Shown: piece by piece, positions 1 through 6,703 of the stretch
Position numbering within the stretch: the stretch's first letter is position 1
Layout of the letters: each line of letters opens with the position of its first letter
From: a virus
Virus record (IMG/VR): IMGVR_UViG_3300032333_000244
Span: 1 to 20,364 of that record
Direction: 5' to 3' (one strand)
Length of the DNA stretch: 20,364 bases
Notes under the pieces: model-generated
Database searches by the model: none
The model's input: only the letters and a program-made list of their open reading frames with translations
Told to the model about the DNA's origin: nothing
Made by a program: the position numbers and the translations under genes

Positions 1-56
1 AGGCTCGTCAATTTCGGGGTGTCGTGTGGTTATTCATCTTAGAATAATAATTACTT
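1..56. other. Left edge, no callable gene
   Basis: These bases precede the first glycosyltransferase. Two forward frames close here, at a TAG (40-42) and a TAA (45-47), so an upstream gene may end in this stretch, but too few codons remain to identify it. There is no clear SD before the ATG at 57; the bases just upstream are A/T-rich. Confidence 0.3.
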
Positions 57-1700
57 ATGGCAAAGATTCTCATAATTCCAGATTCAAGAGGTTGGGCAAT
101 CGACCAACTAGTACAAAAGAAAATTAAGTATAATCAACACCACAATTTTGCGTGTTTTTATGTTCATCCTCGCGACGCAGCACAACCTGAATTACAGCAG
201 CAGCTTTTAACTTTTATTGATGAGTTCAAGCCAGACATAATTCATTTTGAATACTACCGTTCGGCTCAACAACTGCTTGAGTCTTTGCCACAGCTACAGA
301 AATATAAAATCATTTTGACACATCATAATCAAAGGAAAAATAAGGCTTTATTGTTTAGAGATTGGAACGCAATCGGTGTAGATATTTTGGTTACGCATAC
401 CGAGAAAGCAGCAGAGATACTTAGAATAGAGGGAAAGCAAAGAGATGTTCGGGTTATTAAGCACGGCATTGATTTGGATTACTTTTCATTTGATAGTGCT
501 GAACCTGCTAAGTTTGTTGTAGGGTATGCAGGACGTATTGTTCCTTGGAAGCGTTTGGATTTGGTGGCTAAGGTGTGCAAGGAACTTGATATGGAACTGA
601 TGTTTATGGGGAAAATGGATAAAATGGATTATTGGACTTCTATTCCCGAGGACGTTAGGAACAATATCAACTTCTCCTTTATGGATTGCAGTAATGATGA
701 CCGGATAAACTTCTACCGAAGTATTACGGTATTCGCTAATGTGTCCGATGATGAATACGAAGAAGGCCCACTTGGGTTCTTTGAGGCTGCCGCTACTGGT
801 GTGCCTATTGTTACAACTCCGAACGGTACTGCTGCCGACATTGTAGAAGATAAAGAAAATGCGTTGATGATTCCTTTTGGTAATGAGGAGTTTTTGAAGC
901 GTGCTTTAATGGAGCTTCGAGATAACAAAGAACTTCGCGACAGGTTGCGTGAGAATATGTGGCAGACGATTAAGAATTTTAGTGATAGAAGAATGGCTTT
1001 CCGTTATTCAAAACTTTACTATGAAATGTATGGAGATTCTAAGCCTTTGGTGTCTGTGGTGTTGCCTACCTTAAACCGTATCGACCAGATAGCAGAGATA
1101 TTGGGAGCATTGACCAAGCAGACCTATAAGAACTTTGAACTTATTGTTGCTGATGACGGTTCGACTGAACCATTGCACGACCTTTTAAAACAATTTGCTA
1201 AAGACCATAAATCCATACCAATTAAGTATGTTTTAACGGATAGCAAGTTATTACGGGAAAATGGTCATTATGCTTATGGATTGGGTAAGGCACGCAATAT
1301 GGCTGTCTGTGAGGCCGAGGGTGAGTTTATTTTGTTCCTAGACAGTAGATTGAAGCCATTGCCTGATTGTATCGAGAAATTCGAGGGTTTTATGCGTTTA
1401 AAGGGCAAAGGGAAACTTTGGATATACGGACAGAAAGGCGGAGTAGATAAGCGTACTTTTGTTGAGAACTTTTCTTTTGTGAGACGGGTTGATTTTGTGA
1501 AGTTCGGAATGATGAATGAGCGTATTAACCGATATGGTGGTTTGAGCCAAGAATTACGAGACAGGTGGTTATCGCAGGGTGGAAGTTTTGAGTATGTTGA
1601 GACTGCAAAGGCTGATGAGATGAAGCGCGCGAGGAAGTCTACCGAACGCCGTTCGGATATTATCAAGATGAAAGACTTATTATTTAAGTTACTAAGTTGA
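57..1700 (+). CDS. Two-domain glycosyltransferase (GT4-like plus GT2-like)
   Basis: The 547-residue protein joins two transferase folds. Residues 1 to about 325 look like a GT-B fold GT4 enzyme: a receptor-side half containing THHNQ, a central GYAGRIVPWKR donor-domain start, and an E235-x7-E243 motif followed by AAATGVPIVTTPNG. From about residue 332 a GT-A fold GT2 domain begins with SVVLPTLNR, followed by DDGS at 366-369. The usual metal-binding DxD position reads LDSR (D429), so the second acid is missing and metal use or activity of this half is uncertain. The enzyme should move sugars from nucleotide donors in the cytoplasm; the acceptor could be host surface glycan, virion protein or modified DNA, and the sequence does not decide. 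It heads a cluster with two further GT-like genes. No SD precedes the ATG. Confidence 0.85.
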   Translation: MAKILIIPDSRGWAIDQLVQKKIKYNQHHNFACFYVHPRDAAQPELQQQLLTFIDEFKPDIIHFEYYRSAQQLLESLPQLQKYKIILTHHNQRKNKALLFRDWNAIGVDILVTHTEKAAEILRIEGKQRDVRVIKHGIDLDYFSFDSAEPAKFVVGYAGRIVPWKRLDLVAKVCKELDMELMFMGKMDKMDYWTSIPEDVRNNINFSFMDCSNDDRINFYRSITVFANVSDDEYEEGPLGFFEAAATGVPIVTTPNGTAADIVEDKENALMIPFGNEEFLKRALMELRDNKELRDRLRENMWQTIKNFSDRRMAFRYSKLYYEMYGDSKPLVSVVLPTLNRIDQIAEILGALTKQTYKNFELIVADDGSTEPLHDLLKQFAKDHKSIPIKYVLTDSKLLRENGHYAYGLGKARNMAVCEAEGEFILFLDSRLKPLPDCIEKFEGFMRLKGKGKLWIYGQKGGVDKRTFVENFSFVRRVDFVKFGMMNERINRYGGLSQELRDRWLSQGGSFEYVETAKADEMKRARKSTERRSDIIKMKDLLFKLLS

Positions 1701-1703
1701 TGT

Positions 1704-1931
1704 ATGAAAGATATTCAGTCGATTCAACAGGGACTTTGTAAAAGGCTTAAACGACCTGTGAGAGTCGAGTGTATAAAGACTTCGAGTGCGGGCAATGACT
1801 ACTTTATTGTGTACGCTGATATGAATGGAACTATCGCAGAGTATAGATTTGTAAAAGGTGCACTAAGTTTCAGAAGAGATAGGGAAAAAATCATTCAACA
1901 TTTATTTGATAGTTTAGTAAGTAATATTTAA
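1704..1931 (+). CDS. Small hypothetical protein in the glycosyltransferase cluster
   Basis: This 75-residue ORF starts three bases after the preceding stop and ends nine bases before the next gene, so it is probably translated as part of the same operon. It has a basic N-terminal helix-like part (residues 1-20), a probable beta hairpin around DYFIVYADMNGTIAEYRFV, and a basic C-terminal helix. There is no signal peptide, membrane segment or cysteine motif. I do not recognise the family. The strict spacing and lack of a competing frame support a real gene. Confidence 0.6.
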   Translation: MKDIQSIQQGLCKRLKRPVRVECIKTSSAGNDYFIVYADMNGTIAEYRFVKGALSFRRDREKIIQHLFDSLVSNI

Positions 1932-1940
1932 TTTATACAT

Positions 1941-3002
1941 ATGCAGGACATTCGCATTTTCAACTATCCGTGGCACATTGCTCATCAGGACGCATTGATG
2001 AACATACCGGCTACTAAGTGGTTTTGGTTACAGCAATATAAGCGTCAGTACGGGGATACTCCACGAGGAGATATGATTACCCGATACGGGATTGAGTGGG
2101 TTCCTCATTATGAGAGTGGCAAGTATGATGTTGCATTGCTCCATTTAGACCAGCAATGTTTTGAAAAAAGTATTCGCGAGCGTGGTAAGGGAAGTTTGTT
2201 TGATGAAGTAAATGCCGTAATTAAAAATGACATTCCAAAGATTGTTATTATGCACGGTACGCCGTATTATCCTGAAATGTTTAGCTGTGATATTACTGAT
2301 GAGAATTACGAACAGCTTGGTTTCTCAAAAGACCAGATTGGAATGAGTTCAGAGCTTATTAGAATGTTTAAAGACGCAGTGAAAGATTTTGATTATGTGA
2401 TATTTAATTCAAAGACTGCTGCAAAGCAATGGGGATTTACTGACTCGACAAAAGGACGGGCAATTTGGCACGGTATGGATACGAGTTATTGGGTTGACCT
2501 GCCAAAAGAACCTCGTGTAGTAACAATGATTAGTCCTGCTGGTCTTGATATGTACTACGACCGCCAGTTCTTGAGAGCCGTAAAGGAACATCTTGAAGAA
2601 AAGAGTATTGAACACTGTCACATTACTGTGGACGCTAAGTTTAGAAATTTTGAAGAGTATCGTAACTTCTTAGGTCGTTCATTGGTGTATTTCAATCCGA
2701 CGAGAGAAAGCCCTATGCCTCGAAGCAGAACAGAAGCGATGTTGTCTGGTTGCTGTGTCGTAACTACTCCGAGTCAAGACGCAAGTGATTTCATAAAGAC
2801 CGGTGAGAATGGTTTCCTTATTCCTCGCAATCCTGAAACTGTTGCAAACCTGATTGAAGAGTTGATATTCGATTACAAGAAAGCAGTTGAGATTGGGCAG
2901 GCAGGTAAGAAAACTGCGACTGAAATCTTCTCAATGGACAGGTATACTAAAGAGTGGCGTGAGCTGCTTGAACAAGTTATTTCTAACCATAAAAAAGTAT
3001 GA
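1941..3002 (+). CDS. GT-B fold glycosyltransferase, GT4-like
   Basis: The 353-residue protein has the GT4 outline: an N-terminal half with IVIMHGTPYY and VIFNSKTAAKQWGF, the inter-domain HGMD motif, and a C-terminal donor-binding half. The latter carries ESPMPRSRTEAM (E256 and E265) followed by LSGCCVVTTPSQDASDFI and GENGFLIP. The spacing between the two glutamates is one residue longer than the usual E-x7-E. The role is sugar transfer from a nucleotide sugar in the cytoplasm; the acceptor is unknown. The stop overlaps the next start (ATGA at 2999-3002), indicating translational coupling with the following GT-like gene. The start follows ATTTATACAT with no SD. Confidence 0.82.
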   Translation: MQDIRIFNYPWHIAHQDALMNIPATKWFWLQQYKRQYGDTPRGDMITRYGIEWVPHYESGKYDVALLHLDQQCFEKSIRERGKGSLFDEVNAVIKNDIPKIVIMHGTPYYPEMFSCDITDENYEQLGFSKDQIGMSSELIRMFKDAVKDFDYVIFNSKTAAKQWGFTDSTKGRAIWHGMDTSYWVDLPKEPRVVTMISPAGLDMYYDRQFLRAVKEHLEEKSIEHCHITVDAKFRNFEEYRNFLGRSLVYFNPTRESPMPRSRTEAMLSGCCVVTTPSQDASDFIKTGENGFLIPRNPETVANLIEELIFDYKKAVEIGQAGKKTATEIFSMDRYTKEWRELLEQVISNHKKV

Positions 3003-3844
3003 AAGTCGGTATAGTTACAATGGAGAGACATTTAGGCAAGGTGAATATTGGAAGCTCCCGTATTCGCGGTGAGTGGATTGCAAAGTATTGGGACGATGCA
3101 GAGATTTTCGTACAGGGACAGAAGTATGACGCTATCATTTACCAGAAAGCATATTGGGTTGAGCACGCTAAGCTCTTTAAAGGGATTAAGATTCTTGATG
3201 TATGTGACCCTGACTTTATGCACTGGGGTTATCGAGTGAAAGAAATGATTGAAGAGTGCGACGCAGTTACTACTTCGACTGAAGCATTGGCTGTTGCGTT
3301 CAGACAATTTACGGATAAGCCAGTGGTGTTTATTCCTGACCGTATGGACTTAGATTTCCATAAGGAAAAGAAAATCCACGAGGGTCGAGCGGAGAACGTT
3401 GTATGGTATGGATATTCCCAGAACTTTCCTTTGTTGCAAGCAGCGTTGCCGTCGGTAGTACGATTGAAATTTAAGACATTGATTGTGATTTCAGACCGTG
3501 GCTTTGTATTGCCAAGCCAGTTTATCGGCAAGATAGACATTATCAATTACAAGTGGTCGCCTCGAACCGTGAATGAAGATATTGTACGTGGTGATATTGT
3601 GCTTAATCCTAAGATTGATAGTACGCATTGGAGATTCAAGAGCAACAACAAAACAATTTCAGCGAACCTTTTGAATATGCCTGTTGCACAGACTGACGCT
3701 GAACTTGCTGCATTGATTGAAGAGAAACCACGTGCGGAAGCCGCAGAGAAAGCTTATAAGGAAGCAATTGAAAATTATGATGTTAAACTTTCTGTTGAGG
3801 ATTATAAGAATCTTGTTGCGACTCTTGCAGAAGCTAAGAAGTAA
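2999..3844 (+). CDS. Glycosyltransferase-like protein, GT-B related
   Basis: The 281-residue protein begins MKVGIVTMERHLGKVNIGSS, resembling the first strand and loop of a GT-B receptor domain. It continues with LDVCDPDFMHW, TSTEALAVAF, VVFIPDRMDLDF and VVWYGYSQNFPLLQAAL, a pattern like GT4-type proteins with the inter-domain crossover around residue 115. The C-terminal half is shorter than in full GT4 enzymes and no clear E-x7-E motif is visible, so it may be a divergent enzyme or a non-catalytic partner of the preceding GT. The last 50 residues are lysine- and alanine-rich helix. Its ATG overlaps the upstream stop. Confidence 0.7.
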   Translation: MKVGIVTMERHLGKVNIGSSRIRGEWIAKYWDDAEIFVQGQKYDAIIYQKAYWVEHAKLFKGIKILDVCDPDFMHWGYRVKEMIEECDAVTTSTEALAVAFRQFTDKPVVFIPDRMDLDFHKEKKIHEGRAENVVWYGYSQNFPLLQAALPSVVRLKFKTLIVISDRGFVLPSQFIGKIDIINYKWSPRTVNEDIVRGDIVLNPKIDSTHWRFKSNNKTISANLLNMPVAQTDAELAALIEEKPRAEAAEKAYKEAIENYDVKLSVEDYKNLVATLAEAKK

Positions 3845-3911
3845 AATAATTTTATTTCTTGTCGGTCGAGGATTTAAGCCTATTTATTCCGTGATTAAAT
3901 TGCCTGTAGGT

Positions 3912-4112
3912 ATGAAATTTGTGTGGTATTGTCCACGTAGAAGTTGCAATGCGATTGTGACTAAGAGCGAAAAACCTCTCCTAGATAGGGGTAATTTCGA
4001 GTGCAGACGTTGCAATTGCAAGTGGTCTGAGAATGATTTGATGAAAGCTAACAAGAAAAATATGCTTCGGTTCTTAAAGGATTTGGATAGAGAACAGGTA
4101 TTGCCAAGCTAG
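3912..4112 (+). CDS. Small zinc-ribbon protein
   Basis: The 66-residue protein starting at ATG 3912 has C-x4-C (CPRRSC) near the N-terminus and C-x2-C (CRRC, followed by NCKW) about 25 residues later, a classic four-cysteine zinc knuckle. The C-terminal third is a charged helix. Such small ribbons bind nucleic acid or support protein contacts; the exact job is unknown. The start is uncertain. The frame stays open upstream through the end of the previous gene, and a GTG at 3891 is another candidate with GAGGA lying 18 nt before it. The TAG stop falls inside a possible promoter for the following non-coding gap. Confidence 0.6.
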   Translation: MKFVWYCPRRSCNAIVTKSEKPLLDRGNFECRRCNCKWSENDLMKANKKNMLRFLKDLDREQVLPS

Positions 4113-4130
4113 TGGAAAATGTGGTAGTAT
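4101..4130 (+). promoter_or_regulatory. Possible weak sigma70-type promoter
   Basis: TTGCCA (4101-4106) and TAGTAT (4125-4130) are separated by 18 bases. Each hexamer is a moderate match to consensus. It would start transcription near 4137, just after the zinc-ribbon gene, and is followed by two hairpins, the second with a T-run. This is the weaker of two promoters in the gap. Confidence 0.3.
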
Positions 4131-4136
4131 TAATAT

Positions 4137-4203
4137 TGAGTACTTCCACGGGGCGCTTTCATAGTTTAAGAGACTATTAACCACTTTAATCGGTGGTTTT
4201 TAG
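4137..4203 (+). ncRNA. Candidate short structured RNA
   Basis: Between the weak promoter and a T-run the sequence holds two hairpins: ATAGT/ACTAT (4161-4165 with 4173-4177, seven-base loop) and AACCAC/GTGGTT (4179-4184 with 4193-4198). No ORF covers it. It does not fold as a tRNA. The call rests only on the promoter, hairpin and terminator order. Confidence 0.25.
4179..4201 (+). terminator. Weak intrinsic terminator
   Basis: AACCAC pairs with GTGGTT around an eight-base loop, and a run of five T (4197-4201) overlaps the end of the stem. The six-pair stem is short. It could end the glycosyltransferase operon transcript or a short RNA starting near 4137. Confidence 0.4.
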
Positions 4204-4240
4204 TTTGTGGCGTTTTGGTTCTCTATTGTGGATAAGTATA

Positions 4241-4269
4241 TTAACAGTTGTGGCTTTTTATGTCATAAT
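4241..4269 (+). promoter_or_regulatory. Strong sigma70-type promoter
   Basis: TTAACA (4241-4246) and CATAAT (4264-4269) are exactly 17 bases apart, and each matches its consensus hexamer at five of six positions. Transcription would begin near 4276, about 106 bases before the portal start codon. It is the best promoter in the left half of the window and probably drives the head operon, subject to the terminator that follows. Confidence 0.65.
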
Positions 4270-4275
4270 ACGTGT

Positions 4276-4381
4276 GTACAGAAAAAAATTAAGGTCTACA
4301 CGCAGTGAATTTTGATTTACTGCCACTGTAAAAACCTAGATTCTCGAATCAAATTTTGGTTAGCGAATCTAGGTTTTTTTT
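4276..4381 (+). ncRNA. Structured leader or short RNA before the portal gene
   Basis: A transcript from the 4241-4269 promoter would carry a hairpin at 4303-4322 (eight pairs with one G-T, TTTG loop), then a long terminator hairpin. A T-T-T-G-A-T-T run at 4311-4317 can alternatively pair with AATCAAA at 4347-4353 inside the terminator arm. The RNA could be a free-standing transcript of about 105 bases or an attenuator leader of the head operon. Only the fold and boundaries are visible; no known riboswitch or RNA family is recognised. Confidence 0.4.
4330..4381 (+). terminator. Strong intrinsic terminator abutting the portal ATG
   Basis: AAAAACCTAGATTC (4330-4343) pairs perfectly over 14 bases with GAATCTAGGTTTTT (4365-4378). 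The stem extends inward with AATC/GGTT after a small internal mismatch. A run of eight T spans 4374-4381, and the portal ATG begins at the very next base. The only SD-like bases before that ATG (TAGG, 4370-4373) are inside the stem, so the hairpin can limit both transcription and ribosome access. Confidence 0.8.
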
Positions 4382-6697
4382 ATGGCCTCTCTTTTTGAAC
4401 GATTGTCGAGTGCCTTTTCCTCTAAGTCTGAAACATTGCCTATACCTACAGGCAATCTTGATATTACCCAAGAAGCTTATTTTGGTAAGGACTTGAGTAT
4501 GACTCAAGGTGAATTGCTTAGAAGTATTCGAGGCTGGGTTTATGCCTGCGTGACCGCTATTTCAGATGAAGTCGCTTCTATTCCTTTGCATTTGTACAGT
4601 GTTAATCCTAAAACTGGTACGGTTGTAGAGGAGTTTAATCACCCAGTATTGGATTTGCTTTATAAGGTTAACGAGTTTACGACTCATTTTGACCATTTTT
4701 GGCTCACTCAAGCTTTCTTGGAAGCGACCGGTGAAGCTCCGTGGTGGCTTGAGAGAGGCGATAATGATGAGATAGTAGCTATCCACTTTTTGCAGCCTTT
4801 CAGAATCCGACCACTGATTAGTAAGGACGACAACAAAGTAATCGGTTATGAATATCAGACCGGTGCAGGAGCAAGTAAAAAGATAACAATACCAGCAAAG
4901 GATATTATCTTTTTAAAGTACCCTGACCCATCTAACCCTTTCCGTGGATTTGGAACATTACAGGCAGCAGCAGCTAGTGTTGATATTGATATGTACGCTG
5001 AACGCTGGAATAGTAATTTCTTTAAAAACGCAGCACGTCCTGATTCTATTTTGACTGTTAAGAGCAGTAAGAGAATGACCGACGAACAGAAACGAAGACT
5101 TAAAGCGAGCCTGAAAAAGAACTATAGCGGTGAATCCGCACATAGTGTAATGGTTCTCTTTGGTGATATGGAATTGAAGCCTTTTGGACAGAGCATAAAG
5201 GATATGGACTTTATCGAGCAGCAGAAGTTCTCGCGGGATAAAATCTGCGGGGTATTTCGTGTTCCAAAGTCTATCATTGCCCAGACCGAGGGAGTCAATT
5301 TCGCTTCATCAAAGACCGCAGAACAGATTTTTGCACGTTGGACAATTAAGCCTAAAATGGAGCGTTTAATACAGCAGTTGAATGAGTTCTTGCTACCTCA
5401 ATTTGAGGGTACCGAGAATATGTATTTGGATTTTGACAGTCCAGTAATGCAGGATACGACCGAGAAGCTCGAAACCTATAATTCAGGTTTGGATAAAGGT
5501 TGGCTTTCAATCAACGAGGTTCGTTCGCTTGAGGGTCTGGACCCTGTAGAGGGCGGGGACGTTATTCGATTACCACAAAACCTTGTTGATATTGGCCTTG
5601 ATACGAATACGAATCCTGTATTGCCAGAACGTAGTTTGAAAGGACTGACTGAAGAACAAAAGAATCTTCTTGCTAAGAAAGCTATCAAGCCAGCAAATGC
5701 AGGACGCTACAAACAAATGCTTGCTCGAAGTAAAGATTTTTATAAATTCAAAAAAGTTGAAGATACCGTTCGCGAAGCAGTAAAGGCTGCACTTCTTAAA
5801 AGTAATTTGGCTGGTGGAAAGAAGCCAGCAGAAGCGATTCAGCTTAAAAAAAAAATAGTTAAAAAGAGTGTACTTGATGATGTGGAGAAACTCCACTTGT
5901 GGAATGATGAAAAGAAAACTGATTTCGTTACCGCAAAGATTAAACTTTTTAATGAGAATGTAAGCGAAGTTGATGAGACACAAAAGAAAGTTTTCAGCCA
6001 GCAGAAAGATGAGACAATAAAACGTTTCAAGAAAGCGGTGAAAGTAAAGAAAGCCGAGGACGAAGAGATTGATGTGAACTATGATGAGCTGTTGCTTGAT
6101 GAGAAAGAAGAAACGAAACGTTATTTGCTCCTGTTTTACCCATTGTTCTCAAAGATTTACGGTGAATCATTAAAGGAAACTGAACGATTCATTGATGTAG
6201 ATATAACAATTTCAGTTGATGACCCTAAGGTTGAGAAGTACATTAACGCGCAGACCGAGAAGCTTGCAAAGAATGTAACACAGTTGACGAATGACAAGAT
6301 TCAAGAGCAAGTGAAGCTTGGTATCAAGTTGGGAGAGGGTGTAAGTGCATTGGAACAGCGATTGCGAGATACCTTTGATGAAATGGAACAATACCGTTCA
6401 GAGAGAATCGCACGAACGGAAACAGCTCGCTATAATGTAGCAGCTACCGAGGAAGCATTTGCTGATTCAGGAGTGGTGATTGCAAAGCAGTGGGTAATTG
6501 ACCCAAACACAGCGTGCGAGTTTTGCAAAATGATGGACGGAAAGATAATCCCACTGAACGGAAATTTCTTTAAAAAAGGTGAAACAATTACCGGTGCAGA
6601 CGGTGGACAATTGAAACTGGATTACGAGGCTATTAAACGACCTCCAATACATCCAAATTGCAATTGTGACCTTGCCCCCGTAACTATTAAAAACTAA
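4382..6697 (+). CDS. Portal protein fused to a MuF-like minor head protein
   Basis: The 771-residue protein joins two head proteins. Residues 1 to about 420 are an HK97/SPP1-type portal: an N-terminal helix (RSIRGWVYACVTAISDEV), clip and stem region, and a crown-like part ending near PVEGGDVIRLPQNL. The portal forms the twelve-subunit ring through which DNA is packaged and leaves. Residues about 420-590 are a lysine- and glutamate-rich linker. The C-terminus is a MuF (phage Mu gpF, SPP1 gp7-like) domain with RTETARYN (678-685), CEFC (712-715) and the closing HPNCNC (757-762), whose cysteines and histidine probably bind metal. Portal-MuF fusions are known, but this linker is long. A run of ten A in the linker could uncouple the two parts. 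The ATG directly follows a terminator T-run and lacks a normal SD. Confidence 0.9.
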   Translation: MASLFERLSSAFSSKSETLPIPTGNLDITQEAYFGKDLSMTQGELLRSIRGWVYACVTAISDEVASIPLHLYSVNPKTGTVVEEFNHPVLDLLYKVNEFTTHFDHFWLTQAFLEATGEAPWWLERGDNDEIVAIHFLQPFRIRPLISKDDNKVIGYEYQTGAGASKKITIPAKDIIFLKYPDPSNPFRGFGTLQAAAASVDIDMYAERWNSNFFKNAARPDSILTVKSSKRMTDEQKRRLKASLKKNYSGESAHSVMVLFGDMELKPFGQSIKDMDFIEQQKFSRDKICGVFRVPKSIIAQTEGVNFASSKTAEQIFARWTIKPKMERLIQQLNEFLLPQFEGTENMYLDFDSPVMQDTTEKLETYNSGLDKGWLSINEVRSLEGLDPVEGGDVIRLPQNLVDIGLDTNTNPVLPERSLKGLTEEQKNLLAKKAIKPANAGRYKQMLARSKDFYKFKKVEDTVREAVKAALLKSNLAGGKKPAEAIQLKKKIVKKSVLDDVEKLHLWNDEKKTDFVTAKIKLFNENVSEVDETQKKVFSQQKDETIKRFKKAVKVKKAEDEEIDVNYDELLLDEKEETKRYLLLFYPLFSKIYGESLKETERFIDVDITISVDDPKVEKYINAQTEKLAKNVTQLTNDKIQEQVKLGIKLGEGVSALEQRLRDTFDEMEQYRSERIARTETARYNVAATEEAFADSGVVIAKQWVIDPNTACEFCKMMDGKIIPLNGNFFKKGETITGADGGQLKLDYEAIKRPPIHPNCNCDLAPVTIKN
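5846..5855 (+). other. A10 homopolymer, possible slippage site
   Basis: Ten A in a row code for lysines 489-491 of the portal-MuF protein, after the portal domain and before MuF. Reading one base back or one base forward after the run meets TAA (5860-5862) or TAG (5856-5858) at once. Slippage in either direction would therefore make a protein of roughly 491-493 residues that keeps the portal part and loses MuF. It is the longest A-run I noted in a coding region; the next are eight A at 11077-11084 and 17153-17160. Confidence 0.4.
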
Positions 6698-6703
6698 CTT
6701 TAT

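Noticed and set aside
1274-1666. 130-residue ORF on the minus strand
   Set aside because: It overlaps the conserved GT2 domain on the other strand and has no start signal or motif.
3830-3860. Programmed frameshift joining the third glycosyltransferase to the zinc ribbon
   Set aside because: The shift needed is +1 and no slippery codon pair or stimulating structure is visible at the stop.
3717-3911. N-terminal extension of the zinc-ribbon ORF inside the preceding glycosyltransferase gene
   Set aside because: It is a lysine- and arginine-rich out-of-frame reading of the glycosyltransferase and has no sensible start signal.
4120-4215. tRNA-like pattern with a 5-pair stem and 7-base loop (TTAAGAG)
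   Set aside because: No matching acceptor stem, no acceptable D-arm, and the next hairpin has an eight-base loop without a proper T-stem.
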